Part shown: positions 22,207 through 34,200 of the stretch, one piece after another
Numbering within the stretch: position 1 is the stretch's first letter
How the letters are laid out: every line of letters begins with the position of its first letter
Assembly: GCA_033807695.1 (NCBI GenBank)
Contig: CM066307.1
Location: forward strand, 3,658,001 to 3,722,000
Origin: Daedaleopsis sinensis
Taxonomy: Eukaryota; Basidiomycota; Agaricomycetes; Polyporales; Polyporaceae
Direction: 5' to 3'
Length of the DNA: 64,000 nucleotides
Notes under the pieces: generated by a model
What the model saw: the letters and a program-made list of their open reading frames with translations, nothing else
The model's database searches: none
Told to the model about the DNA's origin: nothing
Position numbers and translations under genes: made by a program

Positions 22207-25200
22207 ATGTCGAACGTCAAGCTTGCCAATGATTCCGTTCGCCTCCCGAAGCTAGAGCTAGGTGGCGCCAATTGGGTCTTGTACAAGGCCCGGTTGATGT
22301 GGGCCGCCGACGCCAAAGGCTATGCAGGCCATCTCGACGGGACAACGACGGAACCGGTTGCGCCGCAAGCTGCGGCCGCGACTACGCAGACTCACCTGTG
22401 GTCACCAATACTCTATAATAGATACAGACCAACCTCTGTGTAGAGTATAGCTGGTGTTGTTGGGCCCGTCCGAGACATTTGAAAACGTATACATGTCCTG
22501 GACATTTGGATTCCCAGCAGAGCTATTGTAACTATAGAGCCTTAGGCAGTCAATCCAAGAGTTCTCTACTTCGCTTTCACAGTCCCTGACCCCCAATCCA
22601 ATAGTATATACCCTGTAATAAATGTCTGAGACCAGGATAACAATAATGTTCACCCTGCAATCATTGCCCGGGACTCTGAATATCATAGTGCATATCCTGC
22701 AATCACTGCCTCAGGCTTTGATTACAGTACTGCACACTCCGCATTCCCCGCCCTAGACCTCGATTACAATATTACGCACTCCGCATTCCCTGCCCTAGAC
22801 CTCGATTACAATACTACGCACTCCGCATTCCCCGCCCTAGACCTCGATTACAATACTACGCACTCCGCATTCCCCGCCCAGGGCCTTGATTACAATATTA
22901 CGCACTCCGCATTCCCCGTCCTGGACCTCGATTACATACTATACACCCCGCAATCAATGTCTGGGACTCTGATTCTAATACTACACACTCCGCATTCACC
23001 GCCCAGGACTCTGATTTCAATACTACAAACTCCGTAATCAATGCCCGGGACTCTGATTATAATAGTACTGACCCCGCATTCCCCACCCAGGACCCTGATT
23101 TCAATAACACGCATCCCGCGATCAATGTCCGGGACTCTGATTTCGTATCTCCCACTCCGCATTCACCGCCCGGGACTTCGATTTCAATAGTGCGGACCCC
23201 GCAATCATGGCCTAGGACTTTGAATTCAATGGTGTTTACTCTGCAATCATCGCCCGGGACATGTATTCGAAAGAGCGGTACCTACATTGATAGCCTAGGA
23301 CACTTATTCAAGATGTTGCTCTATATTGTACAAATCGGGCTGGGTTCCTACTCAACGCTGTACTAAAAGCCTGTCAAACCTAATTGAATGCTTACTTGAC
23401 GTCACCGATGGCACTCTATTTGGCATTACTCTACTCAATGCTGATGTCACACCTACTCCCCACCATCTATAAGACAACCCAATTACGAGATCAATCAGAG
23501 AAGTGACAAGCAAGAAAGCATCATTGATATTCAAGTCGCAAGATACAGTTCAGAGCGCCCGTTCACACAACGTACATCAGAGTCAATGTTCCTCTACCAA
23601 AAGTCCGTCTCGGTGAGCGTGAGTCCGCCAACATTGAAGTCGTCGTCGCCCTCGTCGTCGCCGTCGCCGTCGTCGCCGTCGTCGTCGTTGTCGTCGTCGT
23701 TCTGGACACCGTCACCCGCAGCAGCGACTCCGGCAGCAGCGGACAGAACGGGACGGTACTGGGCATGCCACTCAGCCTTGATCCCGACCTCGTCGCAGTA
23801 GGACAGCCAGTCCTTGGCGAACTCGATGGCGAGGTTGTCGAAGACCGCGGCCTGCTTCTCAGCATACGCATTGAGGCCGCTTGCGAGCGCCGCAGGAAGT
23901 TGAGGACGGTTCTCCGGTTGGGCCCGCCACCACTCGGCTTTCCACTCGAAGTAGCTGAGCGTTCGCTTCATCTCCTCCTCCAGGAGAAGGACCTCCTCTT
24001 CCCACCGTTGAGACCGTGCCCTCGACCGCGCCCACTCAGCACGCATAGCGTCACCATACTCCCGGTCGACGTCGACGGATGCGGGAACGCGCGAAGGATC
24101 CGCAGCGGAGGGAGCGCGCGAAGGGTCCACAGCGGCAGGAGCGCGGGGATTATCGGCGGTGTCGGCAGTGGAAGGGGCAGACACGGCGTCGGGAGCGTGC
24201 GGGGCAGACACGGCGTCGGGAGCGTGCGGGGCAGACACGGCGTCGGGAGCGTGCGGGGCAGATGCGGCGGCAGGAGCATGAGGCGGAGACGCGGCGGCAG
24301 GTGCGGACGGCGTAAGCCAAATCCAGGACGGTGTGTAGTGTCCTTCACCCTCGTCAGCATTCTTCCCGGGACCGCGATTGTCTTCGGGGCGGAACTCTCG
24401 AAGACGATGCTGCCAATCGCTGTTGGGGTCCAACGAGAACAAAGCGGTGCGAGCGGCTCTGTAGCGAAGGATGGCAAGATCGAGCTTCTTCTCGAAGCTC
24501 ATGAATAATTCACGGATCCGCCCGACACGACTGTTTCCCGCCCCCGCCACGTTCATCCGCCTGAACTCGGCAACACTAGACAACACACGGCGGAAGTGAC
24601 GAATGTCTTCGAGGCTGTCGTCGGCTTGGGCGATGCGGAGTCGAAGCTCCTTGGCCTTCAACGACATAACACCGTTGGACACTCGGAGAATAGGGGGGAG
24701 ATCTGATGGGAGGAAAAGCCGGAGGTCTTCGGCGAGGTTGAAGGACCTTGGCGTGGCAGACGCAGCGCCGGGCGTGTCGACAGGCTGGGAAGGAGGAGAG
24801 GTAGATGCGAACATGGTGGGAGCAGGAACAGGAGCTATGACGTTGGAGGCGGCCGTGGACGCGGGCGAAGGGGCAGACACAGAGGGGGTCGTCTGTGCGG
24901 GCGTGGAGGCAGGCGCGGAGGGGGTCTTCTGCGCGGGCGCAGTCAACGTGGCATTGGGTACAGAAGGGGACATGGTGGTCGCGTTAAGGGGGGATGTGGG
25001 AGGCGGTGGGGTATATATATGTGCGCTGTTCGGAAGGGGCACATTTGCGGATGGGGCCGAGATGCTGCAGGCGCCCGGGGCAGGCACGGCGGTCGACAGA
25101 GAAGCAGCGGAGAGGTTGCGAAGTGATGCAACGAAGGGCATGTGGGTATCCTGGATTTCCCGCCACAGACGGATCCGTCGAAACAGTACGTAACGCTTCT

Positions 25201-28200
25201 CTTGCAGGTCGGCAAGGCTGCCGTCGGTCGCCCTTCCGGCCTTTGCACGCAAATTAATCCTGCCCGTAATGTTAGTAAACTAGCGGACAGAAATGAAGGT
25301 AATACATGCTGCTGTGTCTGCATCAATGCCAGTCTGGATGAAGACGCTCTCGGACACCTCATGTGGCGAAATGACTCCTCTTGCGGCATCTTCAGCCTCC
25401 TCTCGCGCCAGCTCGAGGCGTACCTGGTTCAACGTGGCCTCTGTGAACAGAGAATGTCAGTAACTCGTGCATGAAGGAGGACAACATCCCACCATACTCG
25501 AAGTCGGCTCTTCGTATGGATCCGGCTTTGACGGATCCTTCTCCCACGCGGCGATCATGTCGAGCCAGTTGGCGATGATGTCAGGAGGAAAGTTGGACGA
25601 GCACGTTGCTTGGCTGCCATCGCACGCGCATGCTTGAGTGACTTGAGGAGAGTGACACCTGAAACAAGATCGTGAGATCGTGCCTTGGTTAAGTACGTGT
25701 TCATATTAGGAATAGGCAAGAACACGAGCAGAGCGACGACGAGCGAAGCGGAAGGATGCAACAGGACTGGAGATTTTGATGTATCTACAATGTACAGTAG
25801 ATACTACGCGGAATAAGGTTTCGGCCATGGCCGAGCTGTACAGTACCGCCCTAAGCGCTCTACAAGCGCCGGGTTACTTTCAACACGCCCCTTAAGCCTG
25901 CGCTTGTGAGCAAGAGCCATTAGTACAAGCGGAGAACCTCAGTGTCCGAATCATCTATCCCAAAACGCGCAACGTGCGATGAGAGACGCCCCTCCCCATC
26001 ACCACCTTCCTCCTCCCTGCCTCGAGTCTTCTTCGGCTTAGCAAACGACTTGGGAGTCGGGCACTCACGAATGTAGTGGCCAACACCTCCGCAGAGGTGG
26101 CAGGTGACTTCGCCACGAGCGACGAGCGCATGAGCGCTGGAGAAGTCCGAAGCACTGGCCTGGGCACGACGAAGTTGAGCTTCGAAGCCAGTGATGCGAG
26201 TGGTGACAGCAGAGATGGTGAGCGAGTCGAACGGAAGGGACTCGAGCTGCGTGAGGACGGGGGCATAATCGGGGGAAAGGCCTTCGGTGATGACGAGGAT
26301 GATGTCGATGGTCGTGGCGGGACAAGGGGTGTGAGAGAGCTCGAGAGCTCGTGCACGAACACGACCGATCCAGCCGATGGCGGACTCGTCCTCGTTCTTG
26401 ACCATGCGAAGGAAGGAGCGACGGAGAGAGAGGGCAGAATTGACTGACGAAGAACGATGCACCTGCTCGAGCGCTTCCCACATCTCGCGAGGGTTTTCCA
26501 TGCCCAACACGAAAGGCACCTGGGAGGGATCGATGGCAAGGATGATCTTCGACCTAGCCAGCTCCCGCTTCTTCTGCTGCTCCCGCACTCCCTTCGGACC
26601 CTTGGGGATCATCTCCTCGGTCGGGACCTCGGAGGATGGGCGGACAACGTCCCAGAGATCCAATGCAACGAGGATAGAACTCATCTGAACGCGCCACACC
26701 TCGTAGTTGCCCTCGATGAGCTGCGTGATGCGGTGTTGACTGGGTCTTTCGTCCATGGTGATGGGGGAGACGGCGGGGGAGATGAGGGGGTAAGGACAGT
26801 GGGCTCGGAGTCGAAGACGTGTGTCGGACTGAAGTTGCTCGGGAGGCTACCGACCGTTTGCGAGCGGTTACGAACGAGTTGACGACGATGACAAGTGAGA
26901 ACGAGCAGTTTAAGCAGCAGGGCTCATAACCTATTAGGAATAGGCAAGAACACGAGCAGAGCGACGACGAGCGAAGCGGAAGGATGCAACAGGACTGGAG
27001 ATTTTGATGTATCTACAATGTACAGTAGATACTACGCGGAATAAGGTTTCGGCCATGGCCGAGCTGTACAGTACCGCCCTAAGCGCTCTACAAGCGCCGG
27101 GTTACTTTCAACAGTTCACTCACCCAACATGATGATTTTCTGCCAATTCCACGCTGCCCAATGGTCGTTCAAGACCTCATGTCGTGACGCGGGGCTCATC
27201 TCACGGGTACTCAAGGCGACGGGGTTCATATGCGACCAGTGACTTTCAATGCCCTCCCCGTAAGTGCGCCCGACGTGCGGCAAGAAGTTGAACGAGAACT
27301 TGTTGTGGTTAGGACCATGAACGCGGATATGCTTCTTCAGGATTCCGAAACGGACGGACGTCTTTGCGAAGTCGAGCTGCATGGAGGTGGGAAAATTCTT
27401 GACGCGCGACTGGATTTTCTTGCTCCATTGGCAAGCAATGTCGTACGAGATCATTAGGAGGAGGAGGACACCAATCAACGTGCAGAAAAAGATATAGTCC
27501 ATGTCCGCGTATCTAGTACCGAAGATAAACATTTAACCAATCACACGAGAGACGAAGACGTACCCTTCGCCCAGTTGTAGATCTCCAGCGCCATTTCTAC
27601 GGACAAGTGCGTGCCGAGCACACAGGACAGCTCCGACCCCGGAGGCAACGTAACCCTCCTTGCGAATATTTGCTCTGATGATGGCGTTATGCTCAACAGA
27701 GCATGTGCTGTCCTGTCCACAGGTTAGCGAGCTACGGACGTGGTAGAACAGGACGAGATGTACCTCCTTCTTGCCGCGATGCTTGTTGACATGAGCCATA
27801 TACCCTTTCTCCTCGACGTAGTAAGACCATCCCGGACCGAGCTCGACGTCCTTGAGCGCTCGATCCTTGCACCGTGAGCGGAAATCGGCGTCAATCATCA
27901 AGAAGAGCGTGTACAACCACCTGGGTACAGTAGCGTCAGCAGGACTATCACACGGAATGAAACGTGATACGGACTTGACATCTGTGGGAGCGTTCGCCCA
28001 ATCGTTCGGTATGTTCTTCCCTGGATGGGGACACACTGGACACTCGATGGCTATCTCCCCCTGGGAAGTCGAAGCAACACCTCGAGGGTCGTGAGCGCGA
28101 CCTGCGTGCCGCAGCGACTTGATGTGACGCCATAGGCGAATGCAGTGCGAGAATTGTTTGTACCAGGACTATGTACGTGTGGTTAGTATGCTTACAAACG

Positions 28201-31200
28201 AGAGTAAATTTGAGATGACTCACCGGTGGCCTCGACATTCCCGAGTTGTCGGTCAAACGTTCCAAGGACTTACAGTAGTCATTGAGATTAGTCTTTCCAG
28301 CGAGATTGAGCTCTTGAAACGCGTCGAGGACGTGGAATGTGAACATCGTGGACGGGCGGCGGGTCGTGGCGGGGAACCATGCGAATCGCATGCATTGTTT
28401 CCAATGCGCGATCTGACCTTCACCAGGGACGACGCATTGACAGAACTGAACATCGACTTCATGGATGCCTTCAGGGGTGTATACGACGAGGCGACGAGGG
28501 GTGGTTGGATGATGACATGCGGAACCTCCATGACCTAACTGTACAACGAGCCCCAGCGCGCGAAGGGATGTACGAGCAAAGAAAGCGCCGTTGAAGCGCT
28601 ACGCAGATAAGACTGGGAGCCCAGCGAGAGCAACAAGCAACTTACTGTGATACGATGGCATGGAGAGCGAGAGTGAGAGCCCACCATGCAAGATGCGCAT
28701 GTCAATGGCCTGCCAGCGCAATCCTCGCACCGGAACTCAGCAAGAGTACGATCCTTGCACTGCGAGCAAATCGTCCCCACACCGTCATCACCCCAACCCT
28801 CGTGCCTGATCGTCTCCTCCACGAACTCTTCGCGGAGAGGAAGCCATTCGTTCAACTTGTCCTAGATGTTGTAGTTAGTACTGTACGACAGATGATAGAC
28901 GTGCACCATACCTCAGACCATTGATCCTTCCGTATATGTTTTGCCTTCTCGACGTTGACGGCACTCGGTAGCTCCTCGGGCTGGAATGTGTTGTTGCTAT
29001 CCAGATCCATGTCCCATGGGACAGGTTGAACCGGAGCCTGCTGGGCTGCTGGTTGGGGGTCTTGCGTGACTTCGGCATCCATAGTCCTTGCTTCCAGTCG
29101 ACGACGTTTGGTAGCTCCGTCATCGGTGATCTGAACAGAGAAGAGCCTCACTGCAGGAGTAGTACTGCTCTGACTCTCATCATCCGGAGGTGGTGGTTGC
29201 GATGGTTTGTGGGAAGAGCCGGGTATTGCACGGAACGAGGCATACTTGCGCTTGGAGCCCGACTTGTTCTTGGGCTTATGCATGGTGACTGAGATAAGAG
29301 AGGGACGAAAGTGCGAGCATGCTCGAAGTGACGGACAAGAGACAACGAGCACATAAGCCCCGCGAACCTTGGGTTCGCAGGCACGGCGGCTGTGGCTGCG
29401 AACATTCGAACTACGTACGACTTCAAGCTTCAACGTTCAACACTCATCGCAATCCATTGCCTAATACATTTCTATACTCTCAGTGTAGCAGACAGCATGA
29501 GCACACTTTAGACTAGTAAGTATGGTCATTAGTGAGCTTGGGTTCTAATGTAGTAGTAAGTAGTACTGAACTTGTCGAACACTGAGCTTGACGTTAGGCT
29601 TTAGCTGCAGATTCGGTTTGAATGCGAGCATGTCTAACTTGCTACTGTACGTAGCGGCATCAGGACAATAATCTACTTGACTCTCCAAGTCTACTTGACT
29701 CTCCAGATAACAATGACCATGTACCGACGAACACTCCCTTGTAATCCGAAGAAGGCAAGAACATTAATTTGAATCTCGGGCGGACACTTACGACGATACA
29801 GCAAACTCCCAGCCTACAGCACATTGTAAATACGAGAATATGGGGCTACCCACACATGTGTCTAGTGCAGCAAGACAAGTGATCGACATTCTCAGCGGGA
29901 TACTCATACATGATGACATTTCGACAGGCAGGCTTTCAACAAGACGACAACACCGCGGCGGAGGATACTACCGTTTGCTCAGTGCAAGATCCTCACGCGG
30001 TACTCGCGCTTCGCGTGCATGTAATGGTCCAACGCCGCCCGGTAGCTGTTGTGTCCCTTGTAGCGATTTCCGCGATGTTTGAGCACGTAATCCGACGCTT
30101 GCTCCCTGTGGGCAAAGATTCAGTACTGAGGATGCAGTATTAGTTGGCCTCTTACCACAGCCGATAGACACCCACGCGGGTGCCTGAGACAACCGCGTAC
30201 CACTTGTCCCTATAATTTGGATCGTACGGATCGATAGTCTCGTACGGCCGGACTGTAAGAAATACTGAGTATAATACAAATGTATAGTATATCAAAGATC
30301 GCGTACGGTACTCCTCGTATCGAGTGCGCTTGGAATCCGAGTCATCGATGGGATTGAAGGCAATCGGGCCATCGGGGGTGGCGGGGGCGACGGGGACGGC
30401 GGGGACGGCGGGGGCGACGGGGGCGGGGGCGACGGGGTGGGCAGCACTCGGCGCGGCGAAGAGTCGAGCGGCAGGAACACGAGGGGCATTAGGCGGGGAA
30501 GTCGAAGATGTGGGGACACGAGCGGTGGGAGTCAAGAAGGAGGAAGTGTGGGCGGTGAAGACACGAGCGGCAGGGGACGGGGTTCCAGGAGACTGGGGAA
30601 CGGGAGACACGATGACGGGAGCCGGGACGGTGGCCGAAATGACGGGGTCTGGGACGTGGGGAGCCTGGTTAGCCGGGATAGGAAGGACCTGGGCCGGAGG
30701 AGGAACGGGAAGCCTAATCTGGGAGGAGTGCGCCGGCTGGGAGCGGTTGGAGATGCTTCTGTCGTCGTCGTCGATGCTAGGACGCGGAGTAGCGGGCGCA
30801 GCTAACCAGCGGAAGTTGTGCGATGCGAGCGAGGGGGAAGTGACGTTCGAACCGCCGCCTTGACCATGAATGCGAACATTGACGTCGAGGTCGAGTTTCA
30901 AGGTCGGGGTGCCGGAAGTGTTTGTGAAAGTAAGATTAGCAGCTGCGCGGGCGGGTGCGCGTCCGGTGCGCGAGGAAGCAGGGGTGAGCACGGACTGAGC
31001 CGGGTGATGATCAACGGGGCGGTGGGGCGGCGGTGAATAAGCACGGGAATCGGTGGGCGATAGAGCGATTTGAGAGAGTTGATCCGACAAGGCCTCAGCG
31101 AGCTCGTCGCTGTTGACCCCGGCGTCGTACGGGTCCGGGGATGGGGCCGACTGACTAGAGACTGCAAGCCAAGGAGTGTGAGTAGGATGTGCAGCGGGGA

Positions 31201-34200
31201 TAGGGCTACTTACCACGCATACTTGAGGTGGGCAATATGGGACGAGCTGGAAGGCAGAGGTTGGGGTGATGAGACGGTAGGAAAGCAGGTCTAAGTATAT
31301 CGTACGGAGAAGCACAAAATCTAAGCGAGCGGGGGTTGGGTTACCTTTCCTCCCATTCTCCCATTCTTCCATTCTCACGCAGCTGCCTCCTCCCCTCCAT
31401 TGTTTTGCCGCCATGCCACGAGGAAGGTGGACGACCGTCGAACAAGACCGATTCCTCGAGCCCCACATCCCCGATTATCTTGAGGTAAGGCTGAACAATA
31501 GGTCAGGTCATGCGCAGGTAGATCCGGATCCGACCCGGCGCTTGACCCGTAGGTCCGGATCTTCCGGATCTAGATCAAGCGCCGGGTCGGATCATTCCGG
31601 ATCCAGGTCGGACCTTTGTGATTTCGTCCCGGATCCAGGTCGGACCTTCGCAATTTTACGGATCTGTAAACAGCGATCCGCAGCCCGCAGAGGGTGTACT
31701 TCCGGTGCGAATCTCTCGACATTTTGAACAATGTTACCTTACTAGAGGTCCTATAGGTCTACAAAGTATCATTCAAATCGGTTAAGTATTCGATATTCTA
31801 CAAATGTTACGATGTATCCCCGTTCTGCGCCCTTGTGCGGGACATACTAATCAAAGATATGCATCTAGCACTACGTTTCATGCACAAATAAATGCTCAAA
31901 ATATTTTCAAGTGCTTGGTTTACTGCCGGCAGCCAACCGTCCAAAAACGAGAGCTTCGTTCCCTTAATTGCTCTCAGGATCTGTGATTTACTGACTAATG
32001 TGCTATAACCGCCTTCGCTTGGGGAGCATGGAATGATTCACTTGTATCTCGCTCAGTTGTGGATGGATTCTCACGAACCTAGATTTATTGTGTGCGTCGT
32101 GGGCACCGGTACCTACGTACAAATAACGAGAGGTTCGTCTCAATAAACGCCTCCGGTATATCATTTCGCGGATCTCCGCGCAGGTCGACCTGTAGGTACC
32201 GGATCCGGATCGTCCGGATCCGGATCAAGCGCCGGATCGGATCTTTCCGGGTCTAGGTAGGACCCCGAGGGACCCTCTGACCTGTAGGTCCGGGTCCGGA
32301 TACCCCTACGGATTGATCCGTGTTCAGCCTTATCTTGAGGTGAAGGACACACTGAAACAGAAGCGAAAGTTTATCACCACGCGCATGAACACGTTCACGG
32401 ACAAATGGCCGCTGCCGGATCTCACTGCTGCGGATATTGCAGAGGCCGACGACGACGTCCAGAAGGCGAAGAGCAAGCAGAAGAGTCGAATGAGAGCGGT
32501 GAGTAAAATGCGTGCAGTGTGTGAGATAGTGGACACACCTAATCGATTCTCCACATATAGCGCATCTACAATTGGTACTACAACGCGACTAGGGCCACGG
32601 GGGTCAGCAATGTCAGCTCCGACACTATTCTTGACCTGTGCCCAAAGCGAAACGGGAAGTTGCATGAATATCAAGCTTACCTGAAGGTCAAGAAGGAAAC
32701 CCTTACGCCGATCATTCAAGCCCGATGGAAAGAATACAAGGAGGACAACGGGGAGGTAGACGCCGACTCGTTCATCAAGTTCCAAGCCGACGTCGCGAAG
32801 GAGCTTCTAGAACAGGAATCTGAAGAGGTCAAGGCAGAGGTTGAGGCTTTCAGGATGCAGGGAGAACTGTCGGTGGAACCTACTATCGACGACACCAACA
32901 CGTAAGTACACACACACGTGTTGAACCTTGAACATGGTGATTTACCTCGAGGCAGAGCTCTTCGGAGATTGCCCAAGACCTTGACGACAATCCTTGAGGA
33001 GTTGGAGAAACATACAGGGTGGAAGGGAACGATCTTGGTCGGCGGATGGCATCCGGCCATGAACCGGTTCGCCACTTGGATGTACGCTGTTTATACAAGT
33101 CAGTTTCCCGCATGCACTAAACGCCGCGTTGATGTTAGCACGCACCGCGGGGTCACGAAGGATACAAATCAAAGTTGGCCAGAGTTCGAACCGAAGTACG
33201 CGGACATTAAAAAATCTTTTGAGGAGTTCATTCCACAATGCTTCGGTGAGTCGTGTCTTCGAGTCGTTCTCGGGCCTTCACTTACAATAGACAAACAGAT
33301 CCTCCATTCTTGGAACGCGAGAACACGTCCACGCCCGCGTCCACGTCAACGTCCACATCCACGAGGCAGCAAGTCCGTACGACGACGCCTGCGCGGACGC
33401 AAGTTCCGAAACCCAGACCTTCAGGTTCCAAGCCCGCTGCCTCTGAGCCTCGCAAAGCTGCTACGGCATCTGCTCAACCGTCCGGGGGACTTGCGCCGCC
33501 GCCCATGCCCGTTCCAGCGCCGCCGTCCGTGCCTTCTCCCGCTACAGCACCTGCACCTCTGTTCGCTCAGCATTCTGTGGAGCCCGCGCCAGACCCGCTC
33601 AAACCTACTTCTCCGTCTGGAACTCTTCAGCCTCCCACGCACCCTCAAACTTCTCCGTCGCCAGCCCTCCCGCCTCAGCCCTCCCCTCCTAACCGCGTGT
33701 CTCCCGAGGTCCCAGCTGAGGCGAATTCTTCTGCGACGACGGGTAGCTCAGATGATGAGGAGGGGGACGAGAAGGGGGACGAGGACGAGGACGAGGACAA
33801 GGGCGAGGGCGAGGACAAGGGCGAGGACAAGGACAAGGACAAGGACAAGGACAAGGACAAGGACCCGGAAGCTCCGCCCCTAAGCTTTGAGGAGCAGCGC
33901 AGAGAGAATATGAGGAGGTTGAGCGCGTATCGGATGGAACTTAACGCCCAGTTCGGTCTGGTGTTGTTCGCGCCTCGTGAGAAGGCTAAGCAGCCAAAGA
34001 AGCGCAAACAGGTCGATTGGACCCCCGGGCAGGCCGAGCCACGTAACACACGAGCTCGCGCAGCGGCACTAGCGTCCTCCTCCACTCCCGCTCTTCCTAC
34101 ATCTGGCCACACGCCGACTCCCCCCGTGCCGTCCACCACGACTCCGACGCCGTCCTCGTCGACTCCTGCGCCGCCCACCGCGACTCCGACGCCGTCCTCG

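Larger units (their letters stand above)
25704..27113 (-). mobile_element. Gag-only mini LTR retrotransposon (TR-GAG type), 1410 bp
   Basis: Two 182-bp LTRs (25704-25885 and 26932-27113) read TGTTGAAAG...CCTAATA on the minus strand and show no difference that I can see. The target duplication is GTTCA at 25699-25703 and 27114-27118. A primer site GGTTATGAGCCC at 26920-26931 abuts the 5' LTR, and a purine-rich TTAAGGGGCG abuts the 3' LTR. The only gene is a copia-type gag. There is no protease, integrase or polymerase, so it must be mobilised in trans. The identical LTRs suggest a very recent insertion. It lies in an intron of the KDZ transposase gene, in the same orientation. Confidence 0.93.

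Noticed and set aside
22393..23270. CRISPR-like array from the 42-bp units
   Set aside because: The units are contiguous with no unique spacers, and they recur inverted at the other transposon end in a eukaryotic context.
23594..25252. Separate gene from the long minus-strand open frame
   Set aside because: Its first part continues the KDZ transposase C-terminal region (LQEKRYVLFRRIRLW), so it is the last exon of that gene.
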